Source: Antilocapra americana
Lineage: Eukaryota; Chordata; Mammalia; Artiodactyla; Antilocapridae
Length of the DNA stretch: 64,000 nucleotides
Direction: 5' to 3'
NCBI GenBank assembly: GCA_007570785.1
Contig: ML660774.1
Coordinates: 1,746,027 to 1,810,026 of the forward strand
Position numbers and translations under genes: made by a program. Shown here in pieces: positions 34,520 to 46,337 of this stretch. The notes beneath the pieces were generated by a model. That model was not told the origin of the DNA. It worked only from the letters and a program-made list of their open reading frames with translations, and made no database searches. Numbering within the stretch: the first letter of the stretch is position 1; the number at the start of each line of letters is the position of its first letter.

Positions 34520-34957
34520 TTAATTCCCTGTTATTTGCCATGAAGTGATGGGACTGGATGCCATGATCTTAGTTTTTTGAATGTTGAGTTTTAATCCAGC
34601 TTTTTCAATCTCTTCTTTCACTTTTATCAAGAGGCTCTTTAGTTCCTCTTCACTTTCTGCCGTTAAATTGGTATCATCTGCATATCTGAGGTTATTGATA
34701 TTTCTCTCAGCAATCTTGATTCCAGCTTGTGCTTTATCCAGCCTGGCATTTCCCATGATGTACTCTGCATATAAGTTAAATAAGCAGGGTGTCAATATAT
34801 AGCCTTGCTGTACTCCTTTCCAAATTTTGAGCCAGTGTGTTCCAAGTCCACTTCCAACTGTTCCATCTTGACCTGCATACAGGTTTCTTAGAAGGCAGGT
34901 AATGTGCTCTGATAGTCCCATCTCTTTCAAAAATTTCCACACTTTGTTGTGCCTCAC
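34520..34957 (-). pseudogene. BovB reverse transcriptase remnant, palm motif intact
   Basis: 145-codon frame containing LLRNLYAGQDGTVGSGLG, GVQQGYILTPCLFNLYAEY, AQAGIKIAERNINNL and the catalytic YADDTNLTAES, ending with KLNIQKTKIMASS. It spans the fingers/palm part of an RTE reverse transcriptase. The frame is lost on the N-terminal side, where the polymerase should continue, and no endonuclease is present. Confidence 0.93.
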
Positions 34958-35389
34958 ACAGTCAGAGACTTTAGCATAACCAATGAAGCAGAAGTATGTT
35001 TTTCTGGACTTCGGTTGCTTTTTCTATGACTAGCAAATGGCGGCAGTTTGATCTCTAGTTCCTCTGCCTTTTCTAAATCCAACTTGAACATCTGGAAGTT
35101 CTCAGTTCACAGACTGTTGAAGCCTAGCTTGAAGGATTTTGAGCCATTACTTTGCTAGCATGTGAAATGAATGCAGTTGTGTGATAGTTTGAACATTGTT
35201 TGGCATTTCCCTTCTTTGATATTGGCATGAAAACTGATCTTTTCCAGTCCTGTGGCCTTTGCTGAGTTTTCCAAATTTGTTGGCATATTGAGTGCAGCCC
35301 TTTAACAGCATCGTCTTTTAGGAATTGAAATAGCTCAGCTTGAACTGGAATTTCATCATCTCCACTAGTTTTGTTCTTAGTGATGCTTC

Positions 35390-35635
35390 CTAAGGCATAT
35401 TCACTTCACACTCCAGGATGTCTGGCTCTAGGTGAGTGATCACATCATGGTGTATATCTGGGTCATTAAGATCTTTTTTGTATAGTTCTGTGTATTCTTG
35501 CCAACTCTTCTTAATATCTTCTGCTTCTATTAGGTCAATACTATTTCTAAGCTTTATTGTGCTCATTTTTGTACTTGATATGTTTGTTCCCTTGGTATCT
35601 CCAATTTTCTTGATGAGATCTCTAGTCTTTCCCAT
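35390..35635 (-). pseudogene. BovB ORF2 linker remnant
   Basis: 81-codon frame with MGKTRDLIKKIGDTKGTN, WQEYTELYKKDLNDPDIH and THLEPDILECEV, matching the BovB segment between endonuclease and reverse transcriptase. Separated from the polymerase frame by stops and shifts. Confidence 0.88.
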
Positions 35636-36046
35636 TCTGTTGTTTCCCTCTATTTCTTTGCACTGATCACTGAGGAAAACTTTCTTACATTACCTTGCTA
35701 TTCTTTGGAACTCTGCGTTCAGGTGGGTATATCTTGCCTTTTCTCCTTTGCTTTTTGCTTATTTTCTTTTCTCAACTATTTGTAAGTCCTCCTCAGACAA
35801 CCATTTTTCCTTTTTGCATTTCTTTTTCTTAGGGATGGGTTTGATCACCGCCTCCTGTACAATGTTACAAGCCTCCGTCCATAGCTCTTCAGGCACTCTG
35901 TCCACCAGATTTAATCCCTTGAATCTACTTCTCACTTCTACTGTATAATTGTAAGGGATTTGATTTAGATCATACCTGAATGGCCTCGTGGTTTTCCCTA
36001 CTTTATTCAGTTTAAGTCTGAATTTGGCAGTAAGGAACCTGGATCA

Positions 36047-38528
36047 CTTTTGAGATGATCTCACCAGACAGGAGATCTAAAGAAAAAAAATACTGTTCTT
36101 GTGAAAGAAATCTAGTGAACACACCTGTTGGTCTGAGGGCCTCTTGATTCTGTCAAGTCGATGTCTTTAAAGCAAACCTCCAGAAATGATCCTGAGACTA
36201 GCATTCAAGATCTGAAATACAAAGATTATTATGAAGTTATTTATTTTAGTAAAGCAAAACACAGTGTCTTTGCCCAGAGAAGGCTGGCAGTTTCATGGAG
36301 TTTTGGGTATCACGCACAAAAGAACTTGATGGTCTTTCAGAAGGTAAAATGTGTTGACATTATCTGTAGAAGTGTGGTTACTTAGGTGAGATATTGATGA
36401 GTGACCTCATAAGTGTGTTTATGGAACAAGCCTGTTCTTTATTGCTGGCCTCAGAAGCAAAGTTGTGGCACTGGTTGACTTACAAAAATGGTTTCTTTCA
36501 CTAGTTGTCCACGGTCAACTCAAGAGTTTCCAGTTTCTGGTGGTTATTTGTTATTATCACTACAGAGCAACTATTTTCCTACGTAGGTGGCAAAATTTCC
36601 CCCAACAGCATATACTAAGCAAGCATAAATCCAAAAGAGTGATACAAAACTTCAGTAATGGTGATGAAAGTTCATCTTGATAAATGTTAAACAAAATGTT
36701 GAGTTTGATTTTATTTATAAGCATCTGTGTAGACAAATTTGTCAGTCTGATCAAACTTTTAAATAGATAACCTGAGGTCTGGTATTTTAACAGGGAGTGC
36801 ATAATTATTCAAAACCAACAAAGATTTTGCTATTAATAATTCTTCTGAAATAACTATATTTCTTCTTTAATCTTGGAATACTGACTTCATTTTAGGTATT
36901 AAAAAGAAACATTATTATTTTAAGTAATCAAACAGTACTACAAAGAAAGGAAAGCACTAGAAAAATCCACAAATACTGTATCATCATTAACATTAAAACC
37001 ATTCCTTACACTAATCCACAGATCCCACAAATGTTAGTTTTAGTTTTGTACTTAATTGCATTCAGTGTTTACCAGCCACTCCTGTAACACCGCTTCCATT
37101 CCTGAGTTATTTTGAGTCACCTCTTTTTGAGCTCATTTTTTTGTGTTTCACACAATTCACACAGTTGTCAGCATATTATTTATATTTGACCACCACCCTT
37201 GGGTGTATTATCCTCGGGCTTCATTTTTCCCTCAGAATATTATACATGTTTTTAAATATTTCTTGTCATTGACTGTTTCTCCAGAAAAGCATTAGGTCAC
37301 TCTTGATTTTCCTTTGCCATGGCACATTTCTCCTACAAGGGTGACTAGAAACTTTTATTCTTTTCAGAGTTTGGTAAAGATGCCAGGAATGTATGTGGAC
37401 TGAGTCTGCTTCATTTTCATTCCCTTGGAAGATGTCTTACTAACTTACAGAAGCTAGATAGCTAAGCATTGCAGTCTTCAGAATCCCTGTCACCCACTCA
37501 ACAGATATATGTGTATTGGAGTTTTGAAAGATGAACATAAAAGCAAGACAAATTCTCTTAATACTAACTCTTGCCTTGTTTAAAGGTTCTGTAATAAACA
37601 CATCTGAAGTATGTACCCTCTGTCTGATATAAAATCTCATGACCTACCCCTGCTAGTTTGTCATCCCTACAAGTTGTAGAGGGCTGCAGTATTTAGGATA
37701 TGTGTCATTCTTGTAATAAAAAGACACTAAAATGTGTGTATTTCTTTTTCAGATAAGGTCAAAACATGAGTGATACTTGCTTACACGGTGGTTCTGTTGG
37801 GTGTTTTAGAACGAGATCCTCAGATCTTTCTTATTTCTCTACAAACTCATGAAACACACCTTCCATGTGGTAGAATCTCAGGCAGTTCTGCATTTTGGAT
37901 TCTGCTTCAAAGTAGTAGAATTGGGAGGAAAAGACTTTTTTAAGTAAATGATAAACGATAATACCCAGTTGCCTAATTGGGTAGCTGTGTGCTCAGTGAA
38001 ACTGCGTTATAGAAAACTGGAACTACAGATCTGAAGGGGAGAATAAGGTAGGCAAGGGGGCTCTTGGTAAATTGGCATTCACATTTGGGGGTGACCTGCC
38101 CTTGTTTAATTGGAGAACATAAATGAAGCATCTGCTAATTTTTAAAAGTTGGTAAGACTACTTTGTAAGTGTTCTACACACAGAGACATAGGCAGCAATT
38201 AATAATTTTAAGTTAGAACATCTACTAAAAAAAGAATCCATTAACTTTGGTACATACAACATCATGTGAAAAATCAACTGAAATATTCAGGAATGGTATT
38301 TTTCCTTGATGGTTGACATGTATTATAATTCAGTCCCACTCATTCAGTAATTGTTTCTCTTTTTATTATACTGCTATGTTCATCACAGTTTAAAAGCCTT
38401 GACAGTTGTTGACATATAGTGACCTATCTACTCTGTCTATATAATTCTTAATAATTTGGGAGGCAATCACTCTTTCACTTATATTATCTTACTTTGATTA
38501 ACCAAAAGAAACATTGACTATGTTTCAG
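36047..38528. other. Single-copy DNA, AT-rich
   Basis: No repeat or gene recognised over about 2.5 kb. Short frames (36161-36385, 36465-36680, 37440-37640) show no homology I recognise. Confidence 0.45.
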
Positions 38529-38960
38529 TATTTTTAATTTTTATTGACATGTAGTTGCTTTACAATGGTGTTAGTTTCTGCTATACAGCAAAGTGAATCA
38601 GTGAAACAGATACATATATTCACTCTTTTTTTAGGTTCTATTCCCATATAGGTCATTATAGAGTATTGAGTAGAGTCCCTGGGCCATACACTAGGTTCTT
38701 ACCAGTTATGTATTTTATTTATGGTAGCGTGTGTATGTAAATACCAACCTTCCAATTTATCCTTCCCTCCCCCACTTTTCCCCTGATAGCCATACATTTG
38801 TTTTGTGCTTCTGTGACTCTCTGTCATATAAATAGGCTCATTCACATCCTCCTTTTTAGATTTGACATATAAGCAGTGTCCTATGTTGTCTGTCTTTCTC
38901 TTGTCTGACCTCACTCAGTATAATAATCCTTAGGTCCATCCATGTGGCTGCAAATAAATT
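38529..38960 (-). mobile_element. L1 3' end, diverged
   Basis: Complement of an L1 3' UTR: gttgctttacaatggtgtta, ctgctatacagcaaagtgaa, agagtattgagtagagtccc, ggtccatccatgtggctgc. Ends by 5' truncation near 38960. Confidence 0.87.
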
Positions 38961-40714
38961 CAATTTTTAATTGCTTTTTGAGAGATATCTTTGAAAGATT
39001 GGAGGACATAACTATCCCAAATCAGTCAAATTATTGGGACTAGTTTATCAACATGATTCTCTTATAATGGTTTAAATAGCTAGGGAATTTTGACCTTTTG
39101 ACCCATTGATACATCTTATCTATAAAACCAATATAATTATTATACATGACTGCTGAGCAGTTGTTCCACAAATATTCATCAGGGCTTCTTAGACCAGCTC
39201 TTCCGTTTTGGTGATTGTTTTTCAACCACTGGCCCACAGTCAAGATGGATCATTATTTGAATCCCTTCACTTTCTTATTTGCTTATCTGTCTTACTAAAG
39301 AACTTAAAGACCTTAAGCCTGAGGGATAGTTGGTACAAGTTGATGACCTACAGGCAGTGAGTGAACAGTCTATGGAATCAGTATTTCTCAACATGGTTTC
39401 TTGGCTTTGTTGGTGAAGCGAGTCCAGTTTGGCCTGACAACCACAGTTGGTCCTTAGATAGTTTCTGTCCTGCATGGTTGTAATCCCTTCCAAACATCCA
39501 TGATCATGTGTATGTGAGGTCTTCTGGTCTGTTGGCGCCAGTGATATTTATTCAGATTAGCAGCCAGTCATGAATAATGACTGCCCCAGCGTTTCTGCAT
39601 CTTACACTGATCTCAGCTCCACTGCAGCAGGACCATGTGGTTCTGACAGGACGTCTTTTCCTGACACTGAAGTCTTTTTCAGTAAGTAGAATTTCCAAGT
39701 CGGGCTGGAAACATCTTTTTATCTAGTAGTGCCTGTTTTAAATTCAGAAGAAATTGATTCAAGCTTCTGAAGAGTGTATGACACGGTAATCCCTGGCGCT
39801 AGTGCAGCTGTTCATTGTTTTCAGAGTGTGGTCATTTCAATGCCACTTTGGATTTGTGAGTCGAGGTGCTTATTGTTAAGGCGTATTGCAGTGAATGCTG
39901 GGAAACCTGGTACAAGACAGATGTTAATAAATGTTAGTGATTCCAAAGACAGTTGAAAAGTGTGTAAATCCATATCTAATGTGAAAAAAAAGTGGAAGAA
40001 TTTAGTTCTGCTTAAAAGAGTTAAAATATTATTCACCCAGCTAAAACAATTTTTTTCTTAAAATTAGACTTGGTGAAGCAAAATTAAGACCAAGGGAAGA
40101 AAGTGAACAGGAGGCAGATTTAGTTGATAGAGGAAACATTTTTTTCTAATAATTATAACTGACCCAAATGGGATTGGTTTCATCTTTAATGTAGTGATTT
40201 TCCTACATCTAAAACATTTTTGTAATAGTAGAAATTGGGTGAGCACATACCAGAAATAAGATTTCTCTATGAGCAAGTATTCCCAATGTCCACTCGCTAA
40301 TTCACCTTGTTCAGGTTTCAAATTTCAAGTTATGTAGTATTATAGAAAAAACATCCTTTGTTTTAAATATTAAGGATCCAGGATCATTGCTTTCATTTTA
40401 CTCTTCTATTTGTACAGAGATAAGTTAAGTCTGCACTATATATTTTAGACTTTCTGTAGATTATAAAATTTTATGTTTATGTATCACAATCTAATAGTTT
40501 TTTTTTTGGCCTTGTATTTTACAACCAGAAGGCTCCAAATTGGTTTCTGATAAATGGTATATATGTGGTGAATATATATGGTGATTAAGATATGCCTCCT
40601 TTTCTGGAATGTAAAATTCAAAACCAAATGGTAACCTTTTCTTCCCTCAAATTTTAGAATCTGCAATAGGATGGATTGTGGTTCATATATTATTCATCTA
40701 TCGTATATTAATCA
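38961..40714. other. Single-copy DNA
   Basis: No repeat recognised. Minus frames at 39040-39243 and 39275-39493 have balanced composition but no recognised homology. Confidence 0.4.
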
Positions 40715-41145
40715 GGCATCCACCGTGTGGCAGGCACTGCCTTAGATGTTGGAGATGCAACAGTGAACAAAGCTCTTCTTTAATGAGCCTCTGTTTTAAC
40801 TGGGAAGATGAGGCCCAACTATAAACACACAATCAAGCCAATACACTGTCCACAGGAGGGTGTTAAGTGTTTAACGTACTGTAAATCAGAGAAGAATCAT
40901 GGGGCATGCCCTCTTAGGAAGGGTTCTCTGAAAGGGTTCAATTCGACCCTCACTGCATGAGGCAAGACAGCAAGTTAGTGGGGATATCTATGGTAAGAGT
41001 TTTTCAGCAGACATAATAAGTTCAAGGCCTTGAAACCATAGCGTCTGGGGTATCAAAGAGAGAAAAGGCAACAAGAAAGGTGCAAGTTGAAGGAGATGGG
41101 TAAGACAGGTATTAGGGCTCAGGCCCTTTAGGCACTGTAACCTCC
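40715..41145 (+). mobile_element. Ancient interspersed repeat, family unresolved
   Basis: Resembles a widespread old mammalian repeat: gtgtggcaggcactgcctta, gttggagatgcaacagtgaac, a purine-rich middle, then aggccttgaaaccatag and aaaggcaacaagaaaggtgc. Probably of L2/MIR age. The order and spacing fit, but the family cannot be named without a library search. Confidence 0.5.
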
Positions 41146-41237
41146 AGTGAGGACTTGATACTTCAGTGAGTAAAAAGAAGTCACTGGGGATGTTAGCAGG
41201 AAACGTAAAATATTTGAACTTAGTAGACTGTTTTTCA

Positions 41238-41447
41238 GGCTTTCCTGGTGGCTCAGTCAGTAAAGAATCTGCCTGCAGTGCAGGAGACCTTGGTTTGATC
41301 CCTAGGTTGGGAAGATCCCCTGGAGAAGGGAATGGCTACCCACTGCAGTATTCTTGCCCAGAAATTCCTCTGTACAGAGGATCCTGACGGGCTACAGTCC
41401 ATGTGATTGCAAGAGAAACACAACTTAATGACTAAATCACCACCACA
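41238..41447 (+). mobile_element. Bov-tA SINE
   Basis: Head ggctttcctggtggctcagt, linker gggaagatcccctggagaag and a Bov-A body with a caccaccacag tail. The body is more diverged than the head. Confidence 0.93.
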
Positions 41448-41586
41448 GGCTGTACTGAGCTTCACTCTACATTTTTTAGAACAGACTTTATGAAGGAAAA
41501 TGCTGACTCAGAAAAACATCTCAGGATGAGAGCACAAGAATCTAGGCCAGAGAAGGCAGTGATTTGGATGCTGGTAGTGGAAATCT

Positions 41587-41812
41587 GGCTTCCCAGGGGG
41601 TGCAGTGGTAAAAAAAGAAAAAAAATCCACCTGCCAATATAGGAGACATAAGATACCCAGGTTTGATTCCTGGGTCGGGATGATCCCTTGGGGAAGGAAA
41701 TGGAAACCTACTCCAGTATTCTTGCCTGGGACATCCCATGGACAGAGGAGCCCGGTGGGCTACAGTCCATGGGGTCACAGAGAGTCAGACAGGACTGAGC
41801 AACTACACACAC
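41587..41812 (+). mobile_element. Bov-tA SINE with target duplication
   Basis: Head ggcttcccagggggtgcagtgg with an extra A-rich insertion (aaaaaaagaaaaaaaa), then the linker and Bov-A body ending cacacac. Flanks agtggaaatct (41576-41586) and agtggagatct (41813-41823) match at 10 of 11 positions. Confidence 0.94.
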
Positions 41813-42001
41813 AGTGGAGATCTAAGGAGTGGCCGGTGCTGGACGTATCTGAAGGTAGATGTGACAGGGTTTTCTGATTTAATGCATGTCACAATTTAAG
41901 TTATTCCTGGTATTCCTTCCAAAGCTGTCGAAGGAATATAGTTAACATTGACTGAGATGGGAGGAACTAGAGTAGGAGAATCTTTAGAGGTAACTGAAAC
42001 A

Positions 42002-42295
42002 AAGTGAAAGTCACTCAGTTGTGTCCGACTCTTTGCAACCTCCTGGCCTATAGTCCATGGAATTCTCCAAGCCAGAATAATGGAGAGTTTAGCCTTCCCT
42101 TCTCCAGGGGATCTTCCCAACCCAGGGATTGAACCCATGTCTCCGGCATTGTGGGTGGATTCTTTACCAGCTGAGCCACAGGGAAGTCCAAGGATACTGG
42201 AGTAGGTAGCCGATCCCTTCTCCAGGGGATCTTCCCGACCCAGGGTCTCCTGCATTACAGGAGGATTCTTTACCAACTGAGCTATCAGAGATAGA
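42002..42295 (-). mobile_element. Composite (dimeric) Bov-tA SINE, second locus
   Basis: On the minus strand, a first Bov-tA (42295 down to 42191) ends at ccagtatcct and is joined without spacer to a second Bov-tA starting tggacttccct (42190 down to 42002). The join is at the same place as in 23168-23459. The second body shares the variant gcttggagaattccatggac. Confidence 0.87.
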
Positions 42296-42585
42296 AAGGG
42301 AGATAATTAGGAATATACTACTCACTTGGTTCCACTGGATAGCATATTTACATAAACAAATTGCATGTACTCCTATGAATTTGAAGGCTGTGGGCCTCCA
42401 TATTATCATTTTAGAAAGCCTCCTAAGCTTCTATTTTCTACATTAAAATGATGTAAGCAAAAGTACTTTAACAATTAAATAAAAGCAGTAACTGCATCTA
42501 GGAGTCACATAATTTTCAAGTAAGTGTCCATTCCCCATATCCTATAAACCAGGCTTTACTACTCAGTTTAGCTTTTCCTTTCACA
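42296..42585. other. Possible 3' UTR side of the FLVCR1 fragment
   Basis: Lies downstream, in minus-strand sense, of the FLVCR1-like stop codon. I cannot recognise UTR sequence here and see no poly(A) tail (no T run on the plus strand). The composite SINE at 42002-42295 may have displaced it. Confidence 0.3.
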
Positions 42586-42880
42586 TCAAATTGCTGGCTC
42601 TGACTGCTTGGATATTAGGATAGTTTTTGATTCTTGATCTGTGGGGCTATCAACTGGTACAGCTTTAATATCGCCATTTGTAATTCCTTTATTTATATTG
42701 TGTCTTTTCAGATCAGACTTGATCAATGCTGTTAAAATGATGCCTACAAACATCCAAACAGAGGAAAACATTCCCTGTTCTAGGACCATATGCTGATGGA
42801 AGCTTTCCTTGAGCCAATGTGAGTAAGATTCCAAATATCTTACAGCATTGAGAAGACTAGATGAAATCCTTTCAGATACA
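42586..42880 (-). pseudogene. FLVCR1P: FLVCR1 C-terminal fragment (probable retropseudogene)
   Basis: FLVCR1 is a plasma-membrane major-facilitator transporter for heme and choline. The minus strand encodes its last transmembrane segment and cytosolic tail: [20 protein letters not shown], then [18 protein letters not shown] and the terminal KQSEPAI followed by a stop at 42586-42588. Upstream, in another frame, the DNA reads [18 protein letters not shown] and TGNVFLC, the preceding part of the same protein. The two frames are joined by an apparent 2-base deletion near 42757-42762. A further shift of about 4 bases lies near 42845, where SSSLLNA is just readable. Homology fades near 42880. The contiguous, frameshifted, 5'-truncated layout suggests a retrocopy rather than a working exon, though no poly(A) tail or target duplication is visible. 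A fragment of a duplicated gene is the alternative. Confidence 0.85.
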
Positions 42881-42959
42881 TTCTGTCTTTTGGTGGAGAG
42901 AGGTAATGAGGAGGGTTCTGTTCTGGGTATATGAAATATGAACAGAGCATTGCTAGGAA

Positions 42960-43175
42960 GACTGGTGCTGTCTAGCCAGAATGGCTGGGTTAAAATTTAG
43001 CCTCTGCCATTGGCCGGGTGATGCTCTGGGAAAGTTTATTTCTGTCTTGCTTTAGTTTCCTCATATTTAGAAAGGTAAAAATCATAGAATCTACCCAGTA
43101 GTGCTATTGGGAGACTGTGTGTGTATAAAAACACCCAGTAGTTGGTAGAACCCCTGGTATGTAATGAAGATTCTG
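42960..43175 (+). mobile_element. MIR SINE, old
   Basis: Diverged MIR on the plus strand: atggctgggttaaaatttagc, cgggtgatgctctgggaaagt, agtttcctcatatttagaaa and agtagttggtagaacccctgg in MIR order. Confidence 0.68.
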
Positions 43176-43281
43176 TAGGAATATTATTGCACACAAGAGG
43201 AAATGCGGAATGGACAGCTGTGTGTATAAATCTGAATTCAGGAAATGCTTCAGCCATAAATACTGTTTAGAGGGTTCTGTC

Positions 43282-43545
43282 GTCTGAATGTTTGTGCTCT
43301 CCCCCAAATTCATGTTGAAACCCCCAAAGGTGATGGTATTAGTGGTGGTTAGGTCATGAGGGGAGATGTGTCATGAACGGAATTAATTCTCTTACCAAAG
43401 AAACCTAACAGAGTGTGCCTCCCCCATGTGAGGACACGGCAGAGAGGCACCAACCGTGAACCCTAGAAAGGACCGTCATCCAACCATGCTGACTCTAGTG
43501 TCAGACTTCCAGCCACCAAAACTGTGAGAAATAAATTTTGATTGA
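43282..43545 (+). mobile_element. MaLR-type LTR (MST/MLT1-like)
   Basis: Plus-oriented LTR relic: tgaatgtttgtgctctccccc, aattcatgttgaaa, taggtcatgaggggagatg, catgtgaggacacggcagag, and ccaccaaaactgtgagaaataaa with a possible polyadenylation signal. Non-coding, old. Confidence 0.78.
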
Positions 43546-43949
43546 CAGTGTCTAGGCAGCTTGAGGAGAAACAGAGAAGACAGGACTTAGTCGCCAAGAA
43601 AAGTGGAAGACAGTTCAGTGAGCAAATGCATTGTTCCTCGAAGCCGTTGTAATGCTCTCGTCCAGGCGGGCTTGTGTGTACAGCAAAGTGGTCAACTAAG
43701 CTATGTTTCCTCCCAGTACCCATCATGGTTTAAGCAGATAGCTGGATTTTTAAACTCAGAGGAGGTTTTTTCAGAGACAGCAGGGAGGCAGGGAGAGGGA
43801 GAAAAGTGGCGAACTGGGCAGAATCATGGGGAGTTGGAACTTTATGTCACATTCACTGGTGTCTGACTCTTTGTTGAAAAGCCATTACAATATTTCAAGT
43901 AATTATTTATCTATTATTGTTAATTCTGCTTGGAGCCAAGCGTGTGTAT
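43546..43949. other. Single-copy DNA
   Basis: No repeat recognised. Frames at 43463-43726 and 43603-43866 partly overlap the LTR relic and look non-coding. Confidence 0.4.
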
Positions 43950-44037
43950 CTGTGTGTCACTCAGTCGTTTCCAACTCTTTGCGACCCCATGGACTGTAGC
44001 CTGCCTGGCTCCTCTGTCCATGGGATTCTCCAGGAAA
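43950..44037 (-). mobile_element. Bov-A fragment
   Basis: Complement of part of a Bov-A body: tcactcagtcgtttccaactc, gaccccatggactgtagcc, gggattctccagga. It breaks off before the linker, and no tRNA head is present. Confidence 0.9.
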
Positions 44038-46337
44038 GCACAGAAACTGATAAAAGAATGCATGTTGGTATCATATTACTAGGAAATATCAGGTTTTTTT
44101 TTGGTTATGCAGTATAATTGAAAGTAGGTTGTGTAACACAGTCCCTAGACAATATGCATCAAATAAAATCAAGAAATACATGATCTAATTTTGATTTTAA
44201 AACTTGTTCAAAAAACAATAGATACTTGAAAACTGATATATGTAAGTGGGTATTATGTATGATAAAATACTACATATGATGCTTGAGTATGTGAATCTAT
44301 TTTTTTTTCCTAACAAACATATGATGTTAGGGATTTATTTAACTTTGAATTCCTCATATTATCAATGAAGAGAAGAGATTGGGATCAGATGATCATCAAG
44401 TGCCAGATCATTCAAGTTTCTGACAGCATCTAGTTTTCGACAGGCCTGTCTTTGGGATGAGAGGATAAAATCTTTTTAAGTCCTAACAACTCAAGAAAAA
44501 AAAAGTTGTTCTGTGAACACAATTAAGTTTTTTTTCTAAAAATGTTGAAAGCCTAAGAGAGAGCAGAAAAAGGTAAATGACTTAACTTGACAATCAGTCA
44601 AAACATTCTCTTATACTTGAAGGCAGGCTACAGAAAGAATACCACTCCTTGCCAGAATTCTCTTCTGCCCACTCGGTAGAAGTCAGGCCCTGGGCTAGAG
44701 ATACAGTGTCATCCCTTCCCCCAGTGTTTCTTTGTGACTTAAACTCACTCTGATGGTAACTTACTGCAGTTTTTCAACACACAGGAATATTGTTACTCAG
44801 AAGTAAAGCATTTTAAAAATTGGGAAGGCACCATTTGAATTCAAACTATTTTAGTGACTTCAGATTTCATAGCCATAAACATTTGATAGATTTCAGTCTT
44901 AAGGACAGAAACAATTTTGGGTTCTATCTACAGACTGCCAGGAACAATATTAAAAGCCTAGTAGGCTCTCAGAAAAAACAAAAAAAGAAAACCAGTGACT
45001 GTTTCCAAATCTATTATAATTACTTTGCTGTTTTTTTTTTTTTTTTGGTCAGGCAGCATTTCTGAAATTTTTATCTTTCTTTTGATAGTATTTTTTAATT
45101 TTATGTATAAAATACAATTGATGTCTTACAAAGCAGACTATATTGTCCAGTCTGTAAGGAACTTTGGAAACTGTAGTAAGAAGCAAAGCAAGCTGTCAGA
45201 TATTTCGGTAACTGAATATCTTTGAGAACTGACTTGGTTTGTCAGCTTGGACTTTACTATCAAAAGAAAATAAAATCGCCAGCAAATTCACCTGAGATAA
45301 CACAGGGGTAGTTCAATAATGCTGAGGTGAGAATACTAAGTGTTTTCTATGAAGTTCTCTGCACTCAGATGCCCCCAGCTAGTGACTGTGAGTTGATGTG
45401 AGCTTTGAGCCCCTGTTATCAGATGCTGAGGTCTGAGATTAACTAATGACCTGTCAAATGGCCATACAGAAGCCTTTCTTCCGGTATTAGAATGCATACC
45501 ATCACTGCTTAAAATGCCCAGTATACTCTTTGTCAATTATTTCATTAGTGCCATTCATATTTTACTGCTTCCGTGCATGGATTGCTTGTAAAGTGTTTAG
45601 TGGTTAATTAGCCTGGAAGGAAGTCTAACTTATGAAAATTCAGGTAGGAAAAAAAATAGTGTCATAAAAGTAATGGCTTATTCTCCCGTTATTATTTGAT
45701 AGAACAATGTTAATCGGATCCCATCAGAAATTTACCTTTGACTACCATGCAGCCTTCTCTATAATTGGCTCCAGAGATTTTCCACCATGGAAAATCCTTT
45801 CTTTGGATTTCCTTTCTTTGGCCTGTGCTTTTCACCAAAAGGCTTCAATGTATTAAGAGACTAACAGTTCTGGACTGTGCTAACACTAAAAGGACACGTG
45901 GGTCTTGAGATATTTCTTTCCCGAAATATCAAACATGAAAAACATTTAAATATAAATGAAACCAACACTTGATAACTCTGTATGGGCAGACTGACCTTGA
46001 GTTTACATTAATCGGTTAGGGAAAAATTTATAGAAAACCCATAAAAGTAAAGGTATAGAAATATTATAATGCTATTTTTATAGTCATGAAGATAGCAAAT
46101 TAAACGATTTCAATACAAAATACCACAGTTGTATATAAATTATTGTTTTACTACACAGCCTGATAAAAGTACTAAAAAATCCTTAAATTAACAAAAATAG
46201 TTACATATGTTGTTCACTTTATCCTGAAAGGGAAATATATATATTTCTTTACCACAGATATTGGCAGAATCAGTTTATATAATTTTCTTTAGCTTAAATA
46301 TGAGATTCTTGCATTGTGGTCTGTAGTACACATAGAC
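44038..46337. other. Single-copy DNA, AT-rich
   Basis: No repeat or gene recognised over 2.3 kb. T16 at 45031-45046. Confidence 0.45.

Larger units (their letters stand above)
33911..36046 (-). mobile_element. BovB LINE, longest copy (about 2.1 kb)
   Basis: Complement of BovB from the ttgttcagtcactaagtgg 3' end, through the C-terminal region (catacctgactactagaaaa), the reverse transcriptase core and the upstream linker (aggatgtctggctctaggtg, aatttggcagtaaggaacc). It covers roughly the 3' two thirds of a 3.2 kb element. The endonuclease half is absent. Confidence 0.96.

Noticed and set aside
39040..39493. Two adjacent minus frames with balanced amino-acid composition
   Set aside because: No homologue recognised, no shared splice logic and no conservation evidence available; too weak to call.
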